A DNA stretch of 64,000 nt. It comes from Betaproteobacteria bacterium (lineage in GTDB: Bacteria; Pseudomonadota; Gammaproteobacteria; Burkholderiales; Ga0077523). The stretch covers positions 124,001 through 188,000 of the forward strand of contig WGLR01000023.1 of assembly GCA_016125475.1 (NCBI GenBank). Reading direction: 5' to 3'. Positions 43,493-53,379 of the stretch are shown piece by piece (position 1 is the stretch's first letter; each line of letters begins with the position of its first letter). A model generated the notes under the pieces. That model did not search any database. It was given only the letters and a program-made list of their open reading frames with translations, and was not told where the DNA came from. The translations under genes and the position numbers were made by a program.

Positions 43493-44682
43493 TCGCCCGT
43501 GTCCACCGCGACTTCGGGGACCTGGAAGACTTCCCGCAGATACGTCACGTAGGACGGGTCGTAGTCCATCGTCTTCTCGGGCGTGTCGCTGATCTTCGCG
43601 ACCGGCTGGCCGTTGCAGCGCGTCATCTTGATGACAATCTGCAGCGGATCCACGCCGAGATCGTTCGTGAGGTTCGTCCCGAGCCCGAAACCCGGCTTGC
43701 ACCGCCCCTTGAACCGCTCGTAGAGTTCGATGCACAGCGGCACGTTCAGGCTGTCGCTGAACACGAACGTCTTGCCACGCGCGTCCACGCGCATCCGGTT
43801 GTAGTGCGCGAGCATCTTCTCGCCCCACTCGAACGGATCGCCCGAATCGTGGCGCACGCCGTCGAAGAGCTTGCAGAAGAACAGGTCGAAGTCGCGCAGG
43901 AACGCGTCCATCCCGCAGACGTCGGTGAGCGCGATGCCGAGGTCGCCGCGATATTCTTCCGCCCACTTGTCGAACGCGAATCTCTGCGTGTCGCGCAGAC
44001 GTGGCCCCACGGCCTGACAGGCCTGCAGGTACTCGTGGGCCATCGTGCCGAGCGGCACCATGCCGTACTGGCGCGCGAACAGCACGTTGCTCGTGCCCGC
44101 GACGCGCGGCGCGATCTCGCGCTTCAGCGTTTCCACGACGACCTGCTGCCACCCGTGCGAGAAGCGCCGGCGCGTGCCGAAGTCCGAGATCTTGAACTCC
44201 GGATCGGGCTGGTGACGCACGAGTTCGATCTTGTCCCTCAGGCGGCGCATGCCTTCGGCCTTGTCCAGGTCCGGATGGTTGTTGCGGAACCAGACCTCGC
44301 TCACGATCGCGAGTACCGGAACCTCGAAGAGAATCGTGTGCAGCCACGGCCCGTGGATGTGGATGTCGATGCCGCCCTCGACCTCCGGCGCGCGACGGAT
44401 GTCGATGAATCCCTCGTCGAGCTGGAACAGGCGCAGGAGGTCGACGTAGTCGCTCTTCATGAACCGCAGCGCGCGGAGGTAGTCGAGTTCGTCGCGCGTG
44501 AAGCGGAGGGTGCAGAGGTGGCGCACCTCCTCGCAGATCTCGTCGTAGTACGGCGAGAGATCGACGCCGCGCGTGCGGCACTTGAAGCGGTACTCGACGT
44601 GTGCGCCGGGGAACTGGTGCAGGACGACCTGCATCATCGAGAACTTGTACAGATCCGTGTCGAGCAGGGACTGGATGATCAT
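43489..44682 (-). CDS. pncB: nicotinate phosphoribosyltransferase
   Basis: 397-residue PncB, making nicotinate mononucleotide from nicotinate and PRPP in the NAD salvage pathway. The start [19 protein letters not shown] is the family signature. Later segments are [12 protein letters not shown] (with the phosphorylated His of PncB), [14 protein letters not shown] and [18 protein letters not shown] 44682 has CGGAG upstream. It overlaps the thermonuclease start by 4 bp. Confidence 0.96.
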   Translation of the reverse strand: MIIQSLLDTDLYKFSMMQVVLHQFPGAHVEYRFKCRTRGVDLSPYYDEICEEVRHLCTLRFTRDELDYLRALRFMKSDYVDLLRLFQLDEGFIDIRRAPEVEGGIDIHIHGPWLHTILFEVPVLAIVSEVWFRNNHPDLDKAEGMRRLRDKIELVRHQPDPEFKISDFGTRRRFSHGWQQVVVETLKREIAPRVAGTSNVLFARQYGMVPLGTMAHEYLQACQAVGPRLRDTQRFAFDKWAEEYRGDLGIALTDVCGMDAFLRDFDLFFCKLFDGVRHDSGDPFEWGEKMLAHYNRMRVDARGKTFVFSDSLNVPLCIELYERFKGRCKPGFGLGTNLTNDLGVDPLQIVIKMTRCNGQPVAKISDTPEKTMDYDPSYVTYLREVFQVPEVAVDTGD

Positions 44683-44785
44683 GGGTGCTCCGAAAGGCTG
44701 GCGCGATTGTCTCCGAATCGTCACGGGGCGCAAAGCCGTCGGAGTGCGTGCCGCGGCGCCGCGGCACGTGCCGGCGCAGGCGGGT

Positions 44786-46444
44786 TCAGGCGTCGAAACG
44801 GTCCAGCACGTGACCCGGACCGCCGTCCATCGGAACGTAGGCTTCGCCGTCGAACACGCGTGTGCCGTTCACCCAGACGCCGTGCACGCCACGGGGACGC
44901 CGGATGATCCGTTCACCGCCCCCGGGAAGATCGTGGAGCCTCTCGAGGCCGGAGATGCCGACGGTCGCGGGATCGAAGAGGAGGAGATCCGCCCAGGCGC
45001 CCGCTTCGATGCGTCCGCGACCGGGAATGCGATACCGCGAGGCCGGGTCGAGCGTGAGCTTGCGGACGCCCTCGGCGAGCGTGAAGGTGCCGGTCTCGCG
45101 TACCCAGTGCGCGAGAAAGTGCAGACCGAATCCCGCGTCGCAGAAGTAGATCAGGTGCGCGCCCGCGTCGGAGAGTGCGAGCACGCCGGACTCGTGCCGG
45201 AGCAGGGGTGCGACGCCGGCGTCGTTGTTCTGGAAGAGCTTGGCGATGAAGCGCGTGTCCAGGCCGCTCTCGAGAGCCGTGTCGAAGAACAGGTCGAGCG
45301 GGTCGCGTCCGAGTTCGGCTGCGCGGTGCGCGACGGTCGTGCCGTCGGGCAGTTCCATCTTGTTCCAGTCGCCGTAGAACAGGATGCCGGCCCCGGGATG
45401 CGCGAGGTTGTCGCGGAACTTTGCACGGAAGGCCGGATCGGCGTAGATGGCGGGGAGGTCGTCGGGCCGTGCCGACTTCACGCGGTCGAACGCAGAGTGG
45501 GAATAGAGCAGGTACGGGTCGCGCAGCGTGAAGTCGAACGACAGCGGCTGACAGCTCGTGTGGATGCAGACCTCGTGGCCGCGACCCTGCGCCGCCGCGC
45601 ATCGCTCGTACCAGTCGAGCGCGACGTCGGGGGCGGCCTCGTTGTACATGGTGAGCACGGTCACGATGAAGGCGGGCCGTCCCGTGCGGCGCGCGATGTC
45701 CTCCATGTACTCGGGCGTCCCGCGCGGCCCGGTCGCCATCACGAAGACCCCGCGTCCGGCCTCGCGCAGCGGCTCCACGAGAGTGTGGAGTTCGGCGTCG
45801 GACGCGATGGTCGAGGGCATCGGCAGGCCGCCGTAACCCGCGTGGTTCGGCGAGAACGACGACGCGAAGCCGGCCGCGCCTTCGTCCAGTGCGGTGCGCA
45901 CCATGGCCCGCATGCGCGCGAGCTCCTCGGCCGTGGGCACGGCGCGGGTCGAGGCGTCCTGGCCCATGACCGCGGTGCGGGCCGTCGAGTGGCCGAAGAG
46001 CACGCCCACGTTCGCATAGGGCTTCACGCGACGAAGCTGGGCGAGATATTCGCCGAACGACTCGAACTCCCACTGCGTGCCGGTGAGCAGTGCGTCGAGG
46101 TCCATGCCTTCGACCACCGACAGATTCTTCACGACGGTCTCGCGCAGCGGCGCGGGGCAGGGCGCGATGCCGAAGCCGCAGTTGCCGAGGATCGCCGTGG
46201 TCACGCCGAGCGAGGGCGACGGCGACAGCGTGGGGTCCCAGGTGATCTGCGCGTCGTAGTGCGTGTGCACGTCGATGATGCCGGGCATCAGCGCCAGGCC
46301 GTCCGCATCGACGACCTCGGCGGCGGGCGCGTCGACGCGCCCCACCTCTGCGATCCGGCCGTCGCGCACCGCGACGTCCACCTTCCGGCCCTCGGCGCCC
46401 GTGCCGTCGTGAACCACGGCACCCCGGATCAGCAGATCGTGCAT
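44786..46444 (-). CDS. N-acyl-D-amino-acid deacylase family amidohydrolase
   Basis: 552-residue paralogue of the protein at 12545-14248. The metal motif HTH (His60, His62) is in [14 protein letters not shown] and the family cysteine Cys89 in [10 protein letters not shown] conserved Asp lies near [13 protein letters not shown]. The N-terminal 60 residues and the C-terminal beta-sandwich are as expected for amidohydrolases. Substrate unknown. It is downstream of the MFS gene on the same strand, with a hairpin between. Confidence 0.87.
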   Translation of the reverse strand: MHDLLIRGAVVHDGTGAEGRKVDVAVRDGRIAEVGRVDAPAAEVVDADGLALMPGIIDVHTHYDAQITWDPTLSPSPSLGVTTAILGNCGFGIAPCPAPLRETVVKNLSVVEGMDLDALLTGTQWEFESFGEYLAQLRRVKPYANVGVLFGHSTARTAVMGQDASTRAVPTAEELARMRAMVRTALDEGAAGFASSFSPNHAGYGGLPMPSTIASDAELHTLVEPLREAGRGVFVMATGPRGTPEYMEDIARRTGRPAFIVTVLTMYNEAAPDVALDWYERCAAAQGRGHEVCIHTSCQPLSFDFTLRDPYLLYSHSAFDRVKSARPDDLPAIYADPAFRAKFRDNLAHPGAGILFYGDWNKMELPDGTTVAHRAAELGRDPLDLFFDTALESGLDTRFIAKLFQNNDAGVAPLLRHESGVLALSDAGAHLIYFCDAGFGLHFLAHWVRETGTFTLAEGVRKLTLDPASRYRIPGRGRIEAGAWADLLLFDPATVGISGLERLHDLPGGGERIIRRPRGVHGVWVNGTRVFDGEAYVPMDGGPGHVLDRFDA

Positions 46445-46571
46445 GTCCTCTCTCCCTCTCGTCCTGTCTGGCGAATGCCCCGGGGGTCCGCGACGACCGC
46501 CGGCATGGCCTCGATGATAACCGCGGGCAGCGCGCGCCCGCCCGTGACCCGTCGTACGCGCGGCCGCAAAC

Positions 46572-46599
46572 GAAACACGCCCGTCACCGGGCGTGTTTC
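46572..46599 (-). terminator. 12-bp hairpin after the MFS gene
   Basis: GAAACACGCCCG and CGGGCGTGTTTC form a perfect 12-bp stem with a 4-nt loop. It is 20 bp past the MFS stop on the minus strand; a short TTT follows the stem. Confidence 0.65.
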
Positions 46600-46618
46600 C
46601 GCTGCAGCGGGTGACCCG

Positions 46619-47872
46619 CTAGCCGGCGCTCGACACCGCGCGCGAACCGACGCGCGACTGCACCCCCACCGACAGGGCGGTGAGGATGGCCATGCCCTGA
46701 AGCAGCGCGACGCCACCGAGCACGGCCGTGAACTGGCCGCGGTCCATCAGCGGCCCGAACACGAGCGGCGACAGCGAGAAGCCGATGTCGAGGCCGGAGT
46801 AGACGAAGCCGTAGATGCGACCGAACGCCGCCTTGCCGAAACCTGCCGTCGCGGTCTGCCGCACGAGCAGGTCACGCGAGGGCCCCGCCACGCCCACGCC
46901 GAAGCCGACCACGGCCATGAGGACCATCACGCTCCACGGCGGAAAGATCGCGAGCGCGATGACGAGCGCCGCGAGCGCGGAGACCGACAGCGCGGCCGTG
47001 ATGACGCGCTCGTGCGCACCGTGTCTGCCGACCAGGAAGCCGCCCACGATCATGCCGCCGGCGCCGCCGAGCATGTATGCGGTGAGACACGACGTCGCCG
47101 TCGCGAGGGAGAGCCCGTAGATCCTGTTCAGCGCGGTGGGCGAGAAGCTCTGGAGTGCGCCGAGCGCGAGCGTCGTCACGAAGAAGAACGCGAAGCACAG
47201 CCACACGCCGGGCGACTGCAGGAACGCGAACGGGGCGCGCACGGGCTCCCGTTCCGCACCCGGTTCCGCGTGGGAGGGGCCATTGTCGATGTCGAGGAGG
47301 TTGCGCTGCCAGACCAGCGTGGCGAGCACCGTGAGCGCGAGCAGGCCGGCGGCGAAGCCGGACCAGTGCCAGTTCGCGAACGTCGCGATGCCGGCCATGA
47401 ACACCGGTGCCGCGGCCCAGCCGAGATTGCCGGAGAGGCCGTGCACCGAGAAAGCGTGGCCCAGGCGTGCGGACGAGACGCGGTGATTCAGGATCGTGAA
47501 GTCGACCGGGTGGAACACGCTGTTGCCGAGCCCCGCGAATGCCGCGGCGAGCCCGAGCATCCAGTAGTGCTGGGCGGCGGCGAGCGCGAAACCCGCGGCG
47601 GCGAGGCTCGACACGCCGAACAGCAGCACGCGCCGCGGTCCGAATCGGTCCACGGCGAAGCCCGCGGCGGCCTGGCCGAAGCCGGAGATCACGAAGAAGA
47701 TCGTCATGAGCGCACCGACTTCCGTGAACGTGAGGCCGAAGTCGTGCATGAGCCACGGAAAGAGCGGTGGCAGCAGCAGGTGGAAGAAGTGCGACGTGCC
47801 GTGCGCGAAGCCGACGACGCCGATCACGCGCGCATCCCGATGACCGGCGGTGTCTTTCTGGACGGAAGGCAT
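46619..47872 (-). CDS. MFS transporter, Fsr-like
   Basis: 417-residue permease with twelve predicted helices. The loop after helix 2, AVDRFGPRRVLLFG, matches the family motif A, and the N-terminus GVVGFAHGTSHFFHLLLPPL resembles fosmidomycin-resistance-type transporters. It is divergent from an AraC regulator by 85 bp, so probably controlled by it. A hairpin follows it. Substrate unknown. Confidence 0.87.
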   Translation of the reverse strand: MPSVQKDTAGHRDARVIGVVGFAHGTSHFFHLLLPPLFPWLMHDFGLTFTEVGALMTIFFVISGFGQAAAGFAVDRFGPRRVLLFGVSSLAAAGFALAAAQHYWMLGLAAAFAGLGNSVFHPVDFTILNHRVSSARLGHAFSVHGLSGNLGWAAAPVFMAGIATFANWHWSGFAAGLLALTVLATLVWQRNLLDIDNGPSHAEPGAEREPVRAPFAFLQSPGVWLCFAFFFVTTLALGALQSFSPTALNRIYGLSLATATSCLTAYMLGGAGGMIVGGFLVGRHGAHERVITAALSVSALAALVIALAIFPPWSVMVLMAVVGFGVGVAGPSRDLLVRQTATAGFGKAAFGRIYGFVYSGLDIGFSLSPLVFGPLMDRGQFTAVLGGVALLQGMAILTALSVGVQSRVGSRAVSSAG

Positions 47873-47932
47873 GGAGGTTCCCGAAACTGTACGACTCGCA
47901 TGCTAGCCGGAACGTGCTTGGCGGGTTTACGA

Positions 47933-47955
47933 TGTCGAGACGTTTTGTGTCGAGA
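47933..47955. promoter_or_regulatory. direct repeats TGTCGAGA before the AraC gene
   Basis: Two exact copies of TGTCGAGA start 15 bp apart (47933 and 47948), the second ending 2 bp before the AraC start codon. Direct repeats are the usual AraC-family operator layout, so autoregulation and control of the divergent MFS gene are plausible. Confidence 0.4.
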
Positions 47956-47957
47956 AC

Positions 47958-48740
47958 ATGCCAAACCGGTCCATCGATCCCCTGCCGCGGGTTGCGCCGA
48001 CCCCGGCACGTCCCGTGGCGGTCAACGTGAGGATGCTGCCCGCGAACGGCCACGTGGCAACCCACGCCCACGACTGGGCGCAGCTCGCGTGCACGCTGCG
48101 CGGTGCCGTGCGCATCCGTGCCGGTCAGACCACGTGGATCGTGCCGCCCACGCGGGCCGTCTGGATACCGCCGCACGTGGATCACGAGGTCACGCTGATC
48201 GGCGAGGTCGCGCTGCGCACGATCTACGTCGACGCGAGCGTGGCCCCGCGCGCGCTCGACACCTGCGACGTGGTCGACGTCTCGCCGCTCATGCAGGAAC
48301 TCATCGAGGCACTCGGCGAGAGCTCTGCCGAAGAGCGTCCGGTGCGGCACGAACTGCTCACGCGCCTGCTCCTCGAGGAGATGCGCGAGGCGCCGGCCCT
48401 GTCGCTCGAACTCAGACTGCCGTCGGATCGTCGGCTGCGGACCCTCTGCGACGCGATGCTCGAGGAGCCCGGTGCGCCGTTCGGGCTCGACGAGTGGGCG
48501 GCGCGCACCGGAGCGAGTCCACGCACGCTCGCGCGGCTGTTCCAGCAGGAACTCGGCATGAGCTTCAGCCAGTGGCGACAGCGGGTGCGGCTCGCGCACG
48601 CCGCCGCGCTCGTCGCCGGCGGTCAGTCGCTCGCGTCGGTCGCCGAGGCACTCGGCTACGACAGCGCGAGCGCATTCTCGGCAATGTTCAAGCGCGCACT
48701 CGGGCAGTCGCCCCGGGAGTTCTTCGGCAGCCGGCACTGA
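47958..48740 (+). CDS. AraC family transcriptional regulator
   Basis: 260-residue regulator. The N-terminal cupin domain (about 20-100) has the histidines of THAHDWAQLA. The C-terminal double HTH (about 155-255: ARTGASPRTLARLFQQELGMS, VAEALGYDSASAFSAMFKRALG) is typical. The arrangement with the divergent MFS gene matches NimR/NimT of E. coli, so the regulator may control that exporter. The ribosome site is weak. Confidence 0.9.
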   Translation: MPNRSIDPLPRVAPTPARPVAVNVRMLPANGHVATHAHDWAQLACTLRGAVRIRAGQTTWIVPPTRAVWIPPHVDHEVTLIGEVALRTIYVDASVAPRALDTCDVVDVSPLMQELIEALGESSAEERPVRHELLTRLLLEEMREAPALSLELRLPSDRRLRTLCDAMLEEPGAPFGLDEWAARTGASPRTLARLFQQELGMSFSQWRQRVRLAHAAALVAGGQSLASVAEALGYDSASAFSAMFKRALGQSPREFFGSRH

Positions 48741-48834
48741 GTCCGCGCGTCGCGGCATGACCATCGTCAAGAGCGCGAGCCGGGTCCGCCCCTAGAATCC
48801 CCGCCAATCGGACATCGTGCACGGGGGGCGGGGC

Positions 48835-50079
48835 ATGGAACTGGTCGTCGATGCGGACACCTGCCCCGTGGCGGATGCCCTGGCGGTCGAGATGGTCGAG
48901 CGCAAGGGGCTCGGGCATCCGGACACCGTCTGCGACGCCGTCGCCGAGGCGTTCGCGGCCGGTCTCGCACGGGTCTACGCGGAGCGTTTCGGGGGCGTCC
49001 TGCACCACAACGTCGACAAGGTGCTGCTCGCGGGCGGCGCCTCGGCTCCGCGATTCGGGGGAGGCCGGATCCTGGAACCCTTCTCGCTCCACCTCGCCGG
49101 GCGTGCCACCGAGCGTGTCGGCGACGAGACCGTCCCTGTCGCGGACATCGGACGCACCGCGGTGCACGACTGGTTCTCGGCGCACCTTCCGGAAGTGACG
49201 TTTCACGACGTCGTGCGCGTGCGCGTCCTGACGCGACCCGGATCGACGGACCTCGCGAGTCTGTATCGTCGTGCGGCCACACGCGGTGGCGTGCTCGCGA
49301 ACGACACCTCGGTCGGCGTCGGGTTCGCGCCCCTCTCGCGGCTCGAGCGCATCGTCGATGCGGCGGAACGGACGCTCACCGATCCGGGGCTGCGATCGTC
49401 GTGGCCCTGGCTCGGCGCGGACGTGAAGGTGATGGGCGTCAGGGTGGGCACGCGGATCACGCTCACGGTCGCGTGCGCGTTCGTCGACCGGCACGTCACG
49501 GACGTCGACGACTACCTCCGGAAGAAGGCGCTCGTCGCGGACCGCGTGAGGGCGACGGCGCACACGCTCGCCTCGCAGGACATCGACGTGGTCGTGAATG
49601 CAGCCGACGACCCGGAAACCGGCGACGTCTACCTGACGGTGACCGGACTGTCCGCCGAGGCAGGCGACGACGGCCAGGCCGGCCGCGGCAACCGGGTGAA
49701 CGGACTCATCACGCCGATGCGCCCGATGACCATCGAATCCTATGCGGGCAAGAACGCGGTCACGCACGTGGGCAAGCTCTACAACGTGATCGCGGGGCTC
49801 GTCGCCGAGGACGTCGTGAGGCAGCTGCCGGAAGTCGCGGGTGCGACGTGCACGCTCGTGAGCCGCATCGGCGAACCCGTGTCTTCGCCGCAGGCGTGTC
49901 ACGTGCGTCTGGTCCTCGCGGGCGGAACCGGCGTTCACCGTCTGCGGTCCCCCGTGGAGCGCGTGGTGTCCGACCACCTGGCGCGCGCGCACGAACTGTG
50001 GCGCGACATGCTGACGGGTCGGATCGTGACGGACCGGTGGCCGCTCGTGCGGCGCGACATCTCACAGGGGGACGCATGA
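48835..50079 (+). CDS. archaeal-type methionine adenosyltransferase
   Basis: 414-residue protein of the archaeal S-adenosylmethionine synthetase family (PF01941 type), not the usual bacterial MetK. Diagnostic segments in order: [20 protein letters not shown] (near 20-40), [61 protein letters not shown], and [17 protein letters not shown]. It would make S-adenosylmethionine from Met and ATP. ATG 48835 follows GGGGGGCGGGG. It overlaps the PCMT gene by ATGA, so the two are made together. Presence of a normal metK elsewhere cannot be seen. Confidence 0.88.
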   Translation: MELVVDADTCPVADALAVEMVERKGLGHPDTVCDAVAEAFAAGLARVYAERFGGVLHHNVDKVLLAGGASAPRFGGGRILEPFSLHLAGRATERVGDETVPVADIGRTAVHDWFSAHLPEVTFHDVVRVRVLTRPGSTDLASLYRRAATRGGVLANDTSVGVGFAPLSRLERIVDAAERTLTDPGLRSSWPWLGADVKVMGVRVGTRITLTVACAFVDRHVTDVDDYLRKKALVADRVRATAHTLASQDIDVVVNAADDPETGDVYLTVTGLSAEAGDDGQAGRGNRVNGLITPMRPMTIESYAGKNAVTHVGKLYNVIAGLVAEDVVRQLPEVAGATCTLVSRIGEPVSSPQACHVRLVLAGGTGVHRLRSPVERVVSDHLARAHELWRDMLTGRIVTDRWPLVRRDISQGDA

Positions 50080-50753
50080 CGGACGAACGGGCGGACGAGC
50101 GGCGGGTGCTCGTCGACGAGATCGCCGCGGAAGCGGCGCAGTGCGCGCGTTACACGGGGCGTGCACGATTGGCGGAGCGCACGATGCAGGCCATCCGGAG
50201 CGTTCCGCGTCACGAATTCGTGCTCCCGGGAGAGAGCGAACGTGCGTACGTGAACGCGCCCCTGCCGATCGGACACCGTCAGACGATCTCCCAGCCGTTC
50301 ATCGTCGCGCTGATGACGGACCTTCTCGACACGCGGCCCGACGACGTCGTGCTCGAACTCGGCACGGGCTCGGGCTACCAGGCGGCGGTCCTCGCCACGC
50401 TCGTCCGGCATGTCTTCACGGTCGAGATCGTGCCCGAACTCGCGGCGATGGCGACGGCCACGCTGTCCCGCCTCGGTTACGACAACGTGTCGGTCCGAAG
50501 CGGTGACGGTCAGGCAGGCTGGCCCGAGCACGCGCCGTATCGGGGGATCATCCTCACGGCGGCGTGCACGGAACTCCCGGAGGCACTCGCGGCGCAACTG
50601 GCACCGGGAGGGCGCGTCGTCTATCCGCGCGGGGAACCGTACGGCGAACAGGAACTTGTGGTTGCCGACCTGGACCCGTCGGGCGCACTGCGCGCTCAGT
50701 CCGTCCTGCCGGTGCGGTTCGTGCCGGTTCTCGATCGTCCCCCGCTCTTCTGA
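50076..50753 (+). CDS. pcm: protein-L-isoaspartate O-methyltransferase
   Basis: 225-residue PCMT that repairs damaged Asp/Asn in proteins by methylating isoaspartyl residues with S-adenosylmethionine. The SAM-binding motif VLELGTGSGYQAAVLA is at about 88-104; the substrate loop PLPIGHRQTISQPFIVALM precedes it, and GGRVVYPRG is the motif near strand 5. It overlaps the archaeal-type MAT gene by 4 bp; that gene's product is the methyl donor. Its last 58 bp overlap the convergent LysR gene. Confidence 0.93.
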   Translation: MTDERADERRVLVDEIAAEAAQCARYTGRARLAERTMQAIRSVPRHEFVLPGESERAYVNAPLPIGHRQTISQPFIVALMTDLLDTRPDDVVLELGTGSGYQAAVLATLVRHVFTVEIVPELAAMATATLSRLGYDNVSVRSGDGQAGWPEHAPYRGIILTAACTELPEALAAQLAPGGRVVYPRGEPYGEQELVVADLDPSGALRAQSVLPVRFVPVLDRPPLF

Positions 50754-51727
50754 GGTGCGAGGCCGCCGCGGTCCGTTCCTGCGGTCGCGGGCAGATGCGG
50801 GTCGTCCACGGACTCGGGCGGGTTGCACGGCTCGAGCGCCTTCGCGAGTGCCTCGATGAACGCGCGCGTCTTCGTCGCGAGGAGCTTCCTCCCCGGGAAG
50901 ACGGCCCAGGCCGTCGACGGGGCCGCCCACCACCCGGGCAGCACGCGCACCAGTTCGCCTGCGTTCACGTAGGGCTCCGCGAAGAACGTCCCGACGGCGG
51001 CGATGCCGGCACCGGCGCACGCCAGCTTCAGCAGCAGGTCGGGCGAGTTGGCGCTGGTGCGCAGCGGCAGCTCGCCCTGCCACGCATCCGGCGGGTCGCC
51101 CCCTCGCAGGAGTGTCCATGGGACCGGATCGCCCGAACGGGAAAGGAGCATGAGGGCGTGGCGACCCGAGAGCTCGTCGGGTTCCGCCGGTGATCCGTGT
51201 ACGGCGAGGTATCGCGGAGCCGCGTACAGGCCCGTGTGGAAGACCGCGACGCGACGGGCCGTGAGCTGCGAGTCGGGAGGGAGGTCGCCCATCCTGATCG
51301 CGAGGTCGAAATTCTCCGCGACGAGGTCGACGCGGCGCGGCGAGACATCGATGTCGAGGGACACGCCGGGGTGGTCCGTTACGAACGTCGCGAGCATCGC
51401 GGACAGGGCGCGCGCGGCGAAGTCGGCGGGCATCGACACGCGGAGCCTGCCCGCGGGCAGCTGCTGGCGCGACTGCGCCAGCGCGCGCGCCGCGTCCACT
51501 TCCGAGCCGATCGCGCGAGCGTGGGCGAGCACGCCCTCGCCGAAGTCAGTCAGGACGAGCCGGCGGGTCGTGCGCTGGAGGAGCTTCTCGCCCAGGCGCG
51601 CTTCCAGGGCCGACACGCGGCGCGACAGGGTCGACTTCGGCAGCTTCAGGCGCTCGGCCGCGCGGCTGAAGCTGCCTGCATCCATGACGTTCGCGAACAG
51701 CAGGAGATCGGCGGCATCGGCATCCAC
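50696..51727 (-). CDS. LysR family transcriptional regulator
   Basis: 343-residue LysR. The N-terminal winged HTH ([40 protein letters not shown]) is followed by an effector domain (about 90-300) with the periplasmic-binding fold. A Gly/Arg-rich tail extends past 300. I chose GTG 51727 because the operator-like dyad at 51742-51757 would otherwise be coding; ATG 51763 is the longer alternative. It is divergent from azoR and likely controls it. Its 3' end overlaps pcm by 58 bp. Confidence 0.85.
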   Translation of the reverse strand: MDADAADLLLFANVMDAGSFSRAAERLKLPKSTLSRRVSALEARLGEKLLQRTTRRLVLTDFGEGVLAHARAIGSEVDAARALAQSRQQLPAGRLRVSMPADFAARALSAMLATFVTDHPGVSLDIDVSPRRVDLVAENFDLAIRMGDLPPDSQLTARRVAVFHTGLYAAPRYLAVHGSPAEPDELSGRHALMLLSRSGDPVPWTLLRGGDPPDAWQGELPLRTSANSPDLLLKLACAGAGIAAVGTFFAEPYVNAGELVRVLPGWWAAPSTAWAVFPGRKLLATKTRAFIEALAKALEPCNPPESVDDPHLPATAGTDRGGLAPQKSGGRSRTGTNRTGRTD

Positions 51728-51741
51728 GGGTTCTGGCCTTT

Positions 51742-51757
51742 GTTCCACTGGTGGAAC
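51742..51757. promoter_or_regulatory. LysR-type dyad GTTCCAC-TG-GTGGAAC
   Basis: A perfect 16-bp palindrome with the LysR T-N11-A layout (T51743, A51755). It lies between the divergent LysR and azoreductase genes. Likely autoregulatory and controlling azoR. Confidence 0.6.
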
Positions 51758-51838
51758 GATCATACCCGTGTGGAGGTCTTCTGTAGATGTCCCGACAACA
51801 ATACATTGTCCTCATCGCAACCCCATCGGGAGGACGAC

Positions 51839-52471
51839 ATGAACATCCTGCAGGTGAACTCGAGCGCGCGGCGTGCCCAGGGCACGACGGGATCCCAGTC
51901 TGCCGGCCTCGCGGCCGAACTCGTCGCGCGTCTGCGGTCCGTGCATCCGGGCGGTTCCGTGACCGTGCGCGACCTCGCCACCAGCCCCCATCCCGCACTG
52001 GACGAGTCCGCCCTGGACGCGCTGTTCACGCCCGAGTCGGAGCGTTCGGCGGCACAGGCGGCGCGCGTGGCGCTGGACGATGCGCTGATCGCCGAGGTCC
52101 AGGCCGCCGACGTGATCGTTCTGGCGGCGCCCATGATCAACTTCGGCGTGAGTGCCCAGCTCAAGAACTGGATCGACGCGATTTCCCGGGCGCGGGTCAC
52201 GTTCCGCTACACGGAACAGGGTGTCGAGGGACTTCTGCGCGGCCGGACGGTCTACGTGGTGACGACGCGCGGCGGGGTACACCGCGACCGGCCCAGCGAC
52301 ACCGTCGTGCCGTACCTGCGGACCGTGCTCGGGTTTCTCGGCATGACCGACGTGCGCTTCGTGTACGCCGAGGGGCTCGCGATGGGACCCGAAGCGCAGG
52401 CACGCGGGCTCGCGGCTGCCCGCGCCGAGATCGCCGAAACGGTTCAAGATACCGCGACCGTGGGCGCCTGA
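51839..52471 (+). CDS. azoR: FMN-dependent NADH-azoreductase / quinone reductase
   Basis: 210-residue flavodoxin-like enzyme. The FMN phosphate loop is [21 protein letters not shown] and the second flavin loop [17 protein letters not shown]. It reduces quinones and azo dyes with NAD(P)H. GGGAGGAC precedes ATG 51839. It heads a run with two pirin genes (35 bp and 1 bp gaps), divergent from LysR. Confidence 0.92.
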   Translation: MNILQVNSSARRAQGTTGSQSAGLAAELVARLRSVHPGGSVTVRDLATSPHPALDESALDALFTPESERSAAQAARVALDDALIAEVQAADVIVLAAPMINFGVSAQLKNWIDAISRARVTFRYTEQGVEGLLRGRTVYVVTTRGGVHRDRPSDTVVPYLRTVLGFLGMTDVRFVYAEGLAMGPEAQARGLAAARAEIAETVQDTATVGA

Positions 52472-52505
52472 CGCGGACGGCGCCACCGAACAAGGAGAAG
52501 ACAGG

Positions 52506-53378
52506 ATGGACACGAAGACCCTGGAAACGAAGACACTCGCACACCCCCGGACAGTCGAACGTCTGGTCGCGGGACAGGCCACGAGCGACGGTGCCGGCGT
52601 GAAGCTCACGCGGGTGCTGACGCAGTCGCTGCAGAAGCGTCTGGACCCGTTCCTGATGCTGGACGCGTTCGGCACCGACAATCCCGACGACTACATTGCG
52701 GGATTTCCGCCGCACCCTCACCGCGGCTTCGAGACCGTCACGTACATGATCGCGGGACGCATGCGTCACCGGGATTCCGGTGGCAACGAAGGCCTGCTCA
52801 CGAACGGTGGCGTGCAGTGGATGACGGCCGGGCGCGGCGTGATCCACAGCGAGATGCCCGAGCAGGAGGAAGGCAGCATGGAAGGGTTCCAGCTCTGGCT
52901 CAACCTGCCCGCGAAGGACAAGATGATTCCGGCCTGGTACCGGGACTTCCCGGGCGCCGAGATCCCCGAGGTGCAGGCGGACGGCGTGACCGTGCGGGTC
53001 ATCGCGGGCGAGAGCCAAGGCGTGAAGGGCGCGATGCAGCGTGACGCGACGGAGCCGGTGTACCTCGACGTGCACCTGTCCCCCGGTGCGGTGTTCGAGC
53101 AGGCCCTGCCGGCCGGGCACAACGCGTTCGTGTACGTCTACCGCGGCGCGGTGTCCATCGCCGGGACGCGAGTGCCCATGCAGCGCATGGCGATTCTCGC
53201 AAACGATGCACAGGCCGACGGCGTGGTGCTGAAAGCGGCGGACGAGGCCGCACGCGTGCTCCTGATCGCGGGAAGGCCGCTCGGCGAACCGATCGCGCAG
53301 TACGGGCCGTTCGTGATGAACACCACCGAGGAGCTGCAGCGTGCGGTGGCGGACTACCAGTCCGGCCGGTTCGTCTGA
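52506..53378 (+). CDS. pirin family protein
   Basis: 290-residue bicupin. The metal-binding His and Glu residues are in PPHPHRGFETVTY and MTAGRGVIHSEMPE. Pirins include quercetin 2,3-dioxygenases and redox-linked regulators; the exact activity is not predictable. AAGGAGAAGACAGG precedes ATG 52506. It is in the azoR operon and followed immediately by another pirin. Confidence 0.9.
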   Translation: MDTKTLETKTLAHPRTVERLVAGQATSDGAGVKLTRVLTQSLQKRLDPFLMLDAFGTDNPDDYIAGFPPHPHRGFETVTYMIAGRMRHRDSGGNEGLLTNGGVQWMTAGRGVIHSEMPEQEEGSMEGFQLWLNLPAKDKMIPAWYRDFPGAEIPEVQADGVTVRVIAGESQGVKGAMQRDATEPVYLDVHLSPGAVFEQALPAGHNAFVYVYRGAVSIAGTRVPMQRMAILANDAQADGVVLKAADEAARVLLIAGRPLGEPIAQYGPFVMNTTEELQRAVADYQSGRFV

Positions 53379-53379
53379 C

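Noticed and set aside
44573-48760. A 4.2-kb open reading frame on the plus strand crossing several minus-strand genes
   Set aside because: Composition is Arg/Gly/His/Glu-rich with no recognisable fold, and it is antisense to well-supported amidohydrolase and MFS genes. High GC content removes stop codons in the mirror frame.
48794-48799. TAGAAT as a -10 box before the archaeal-type MAT gene (also 27080-27085 before selD)
   Set aside because: The hexamers are good, but no acceptable -35 lies 16-18 bp upstream, so I did not call promoters.
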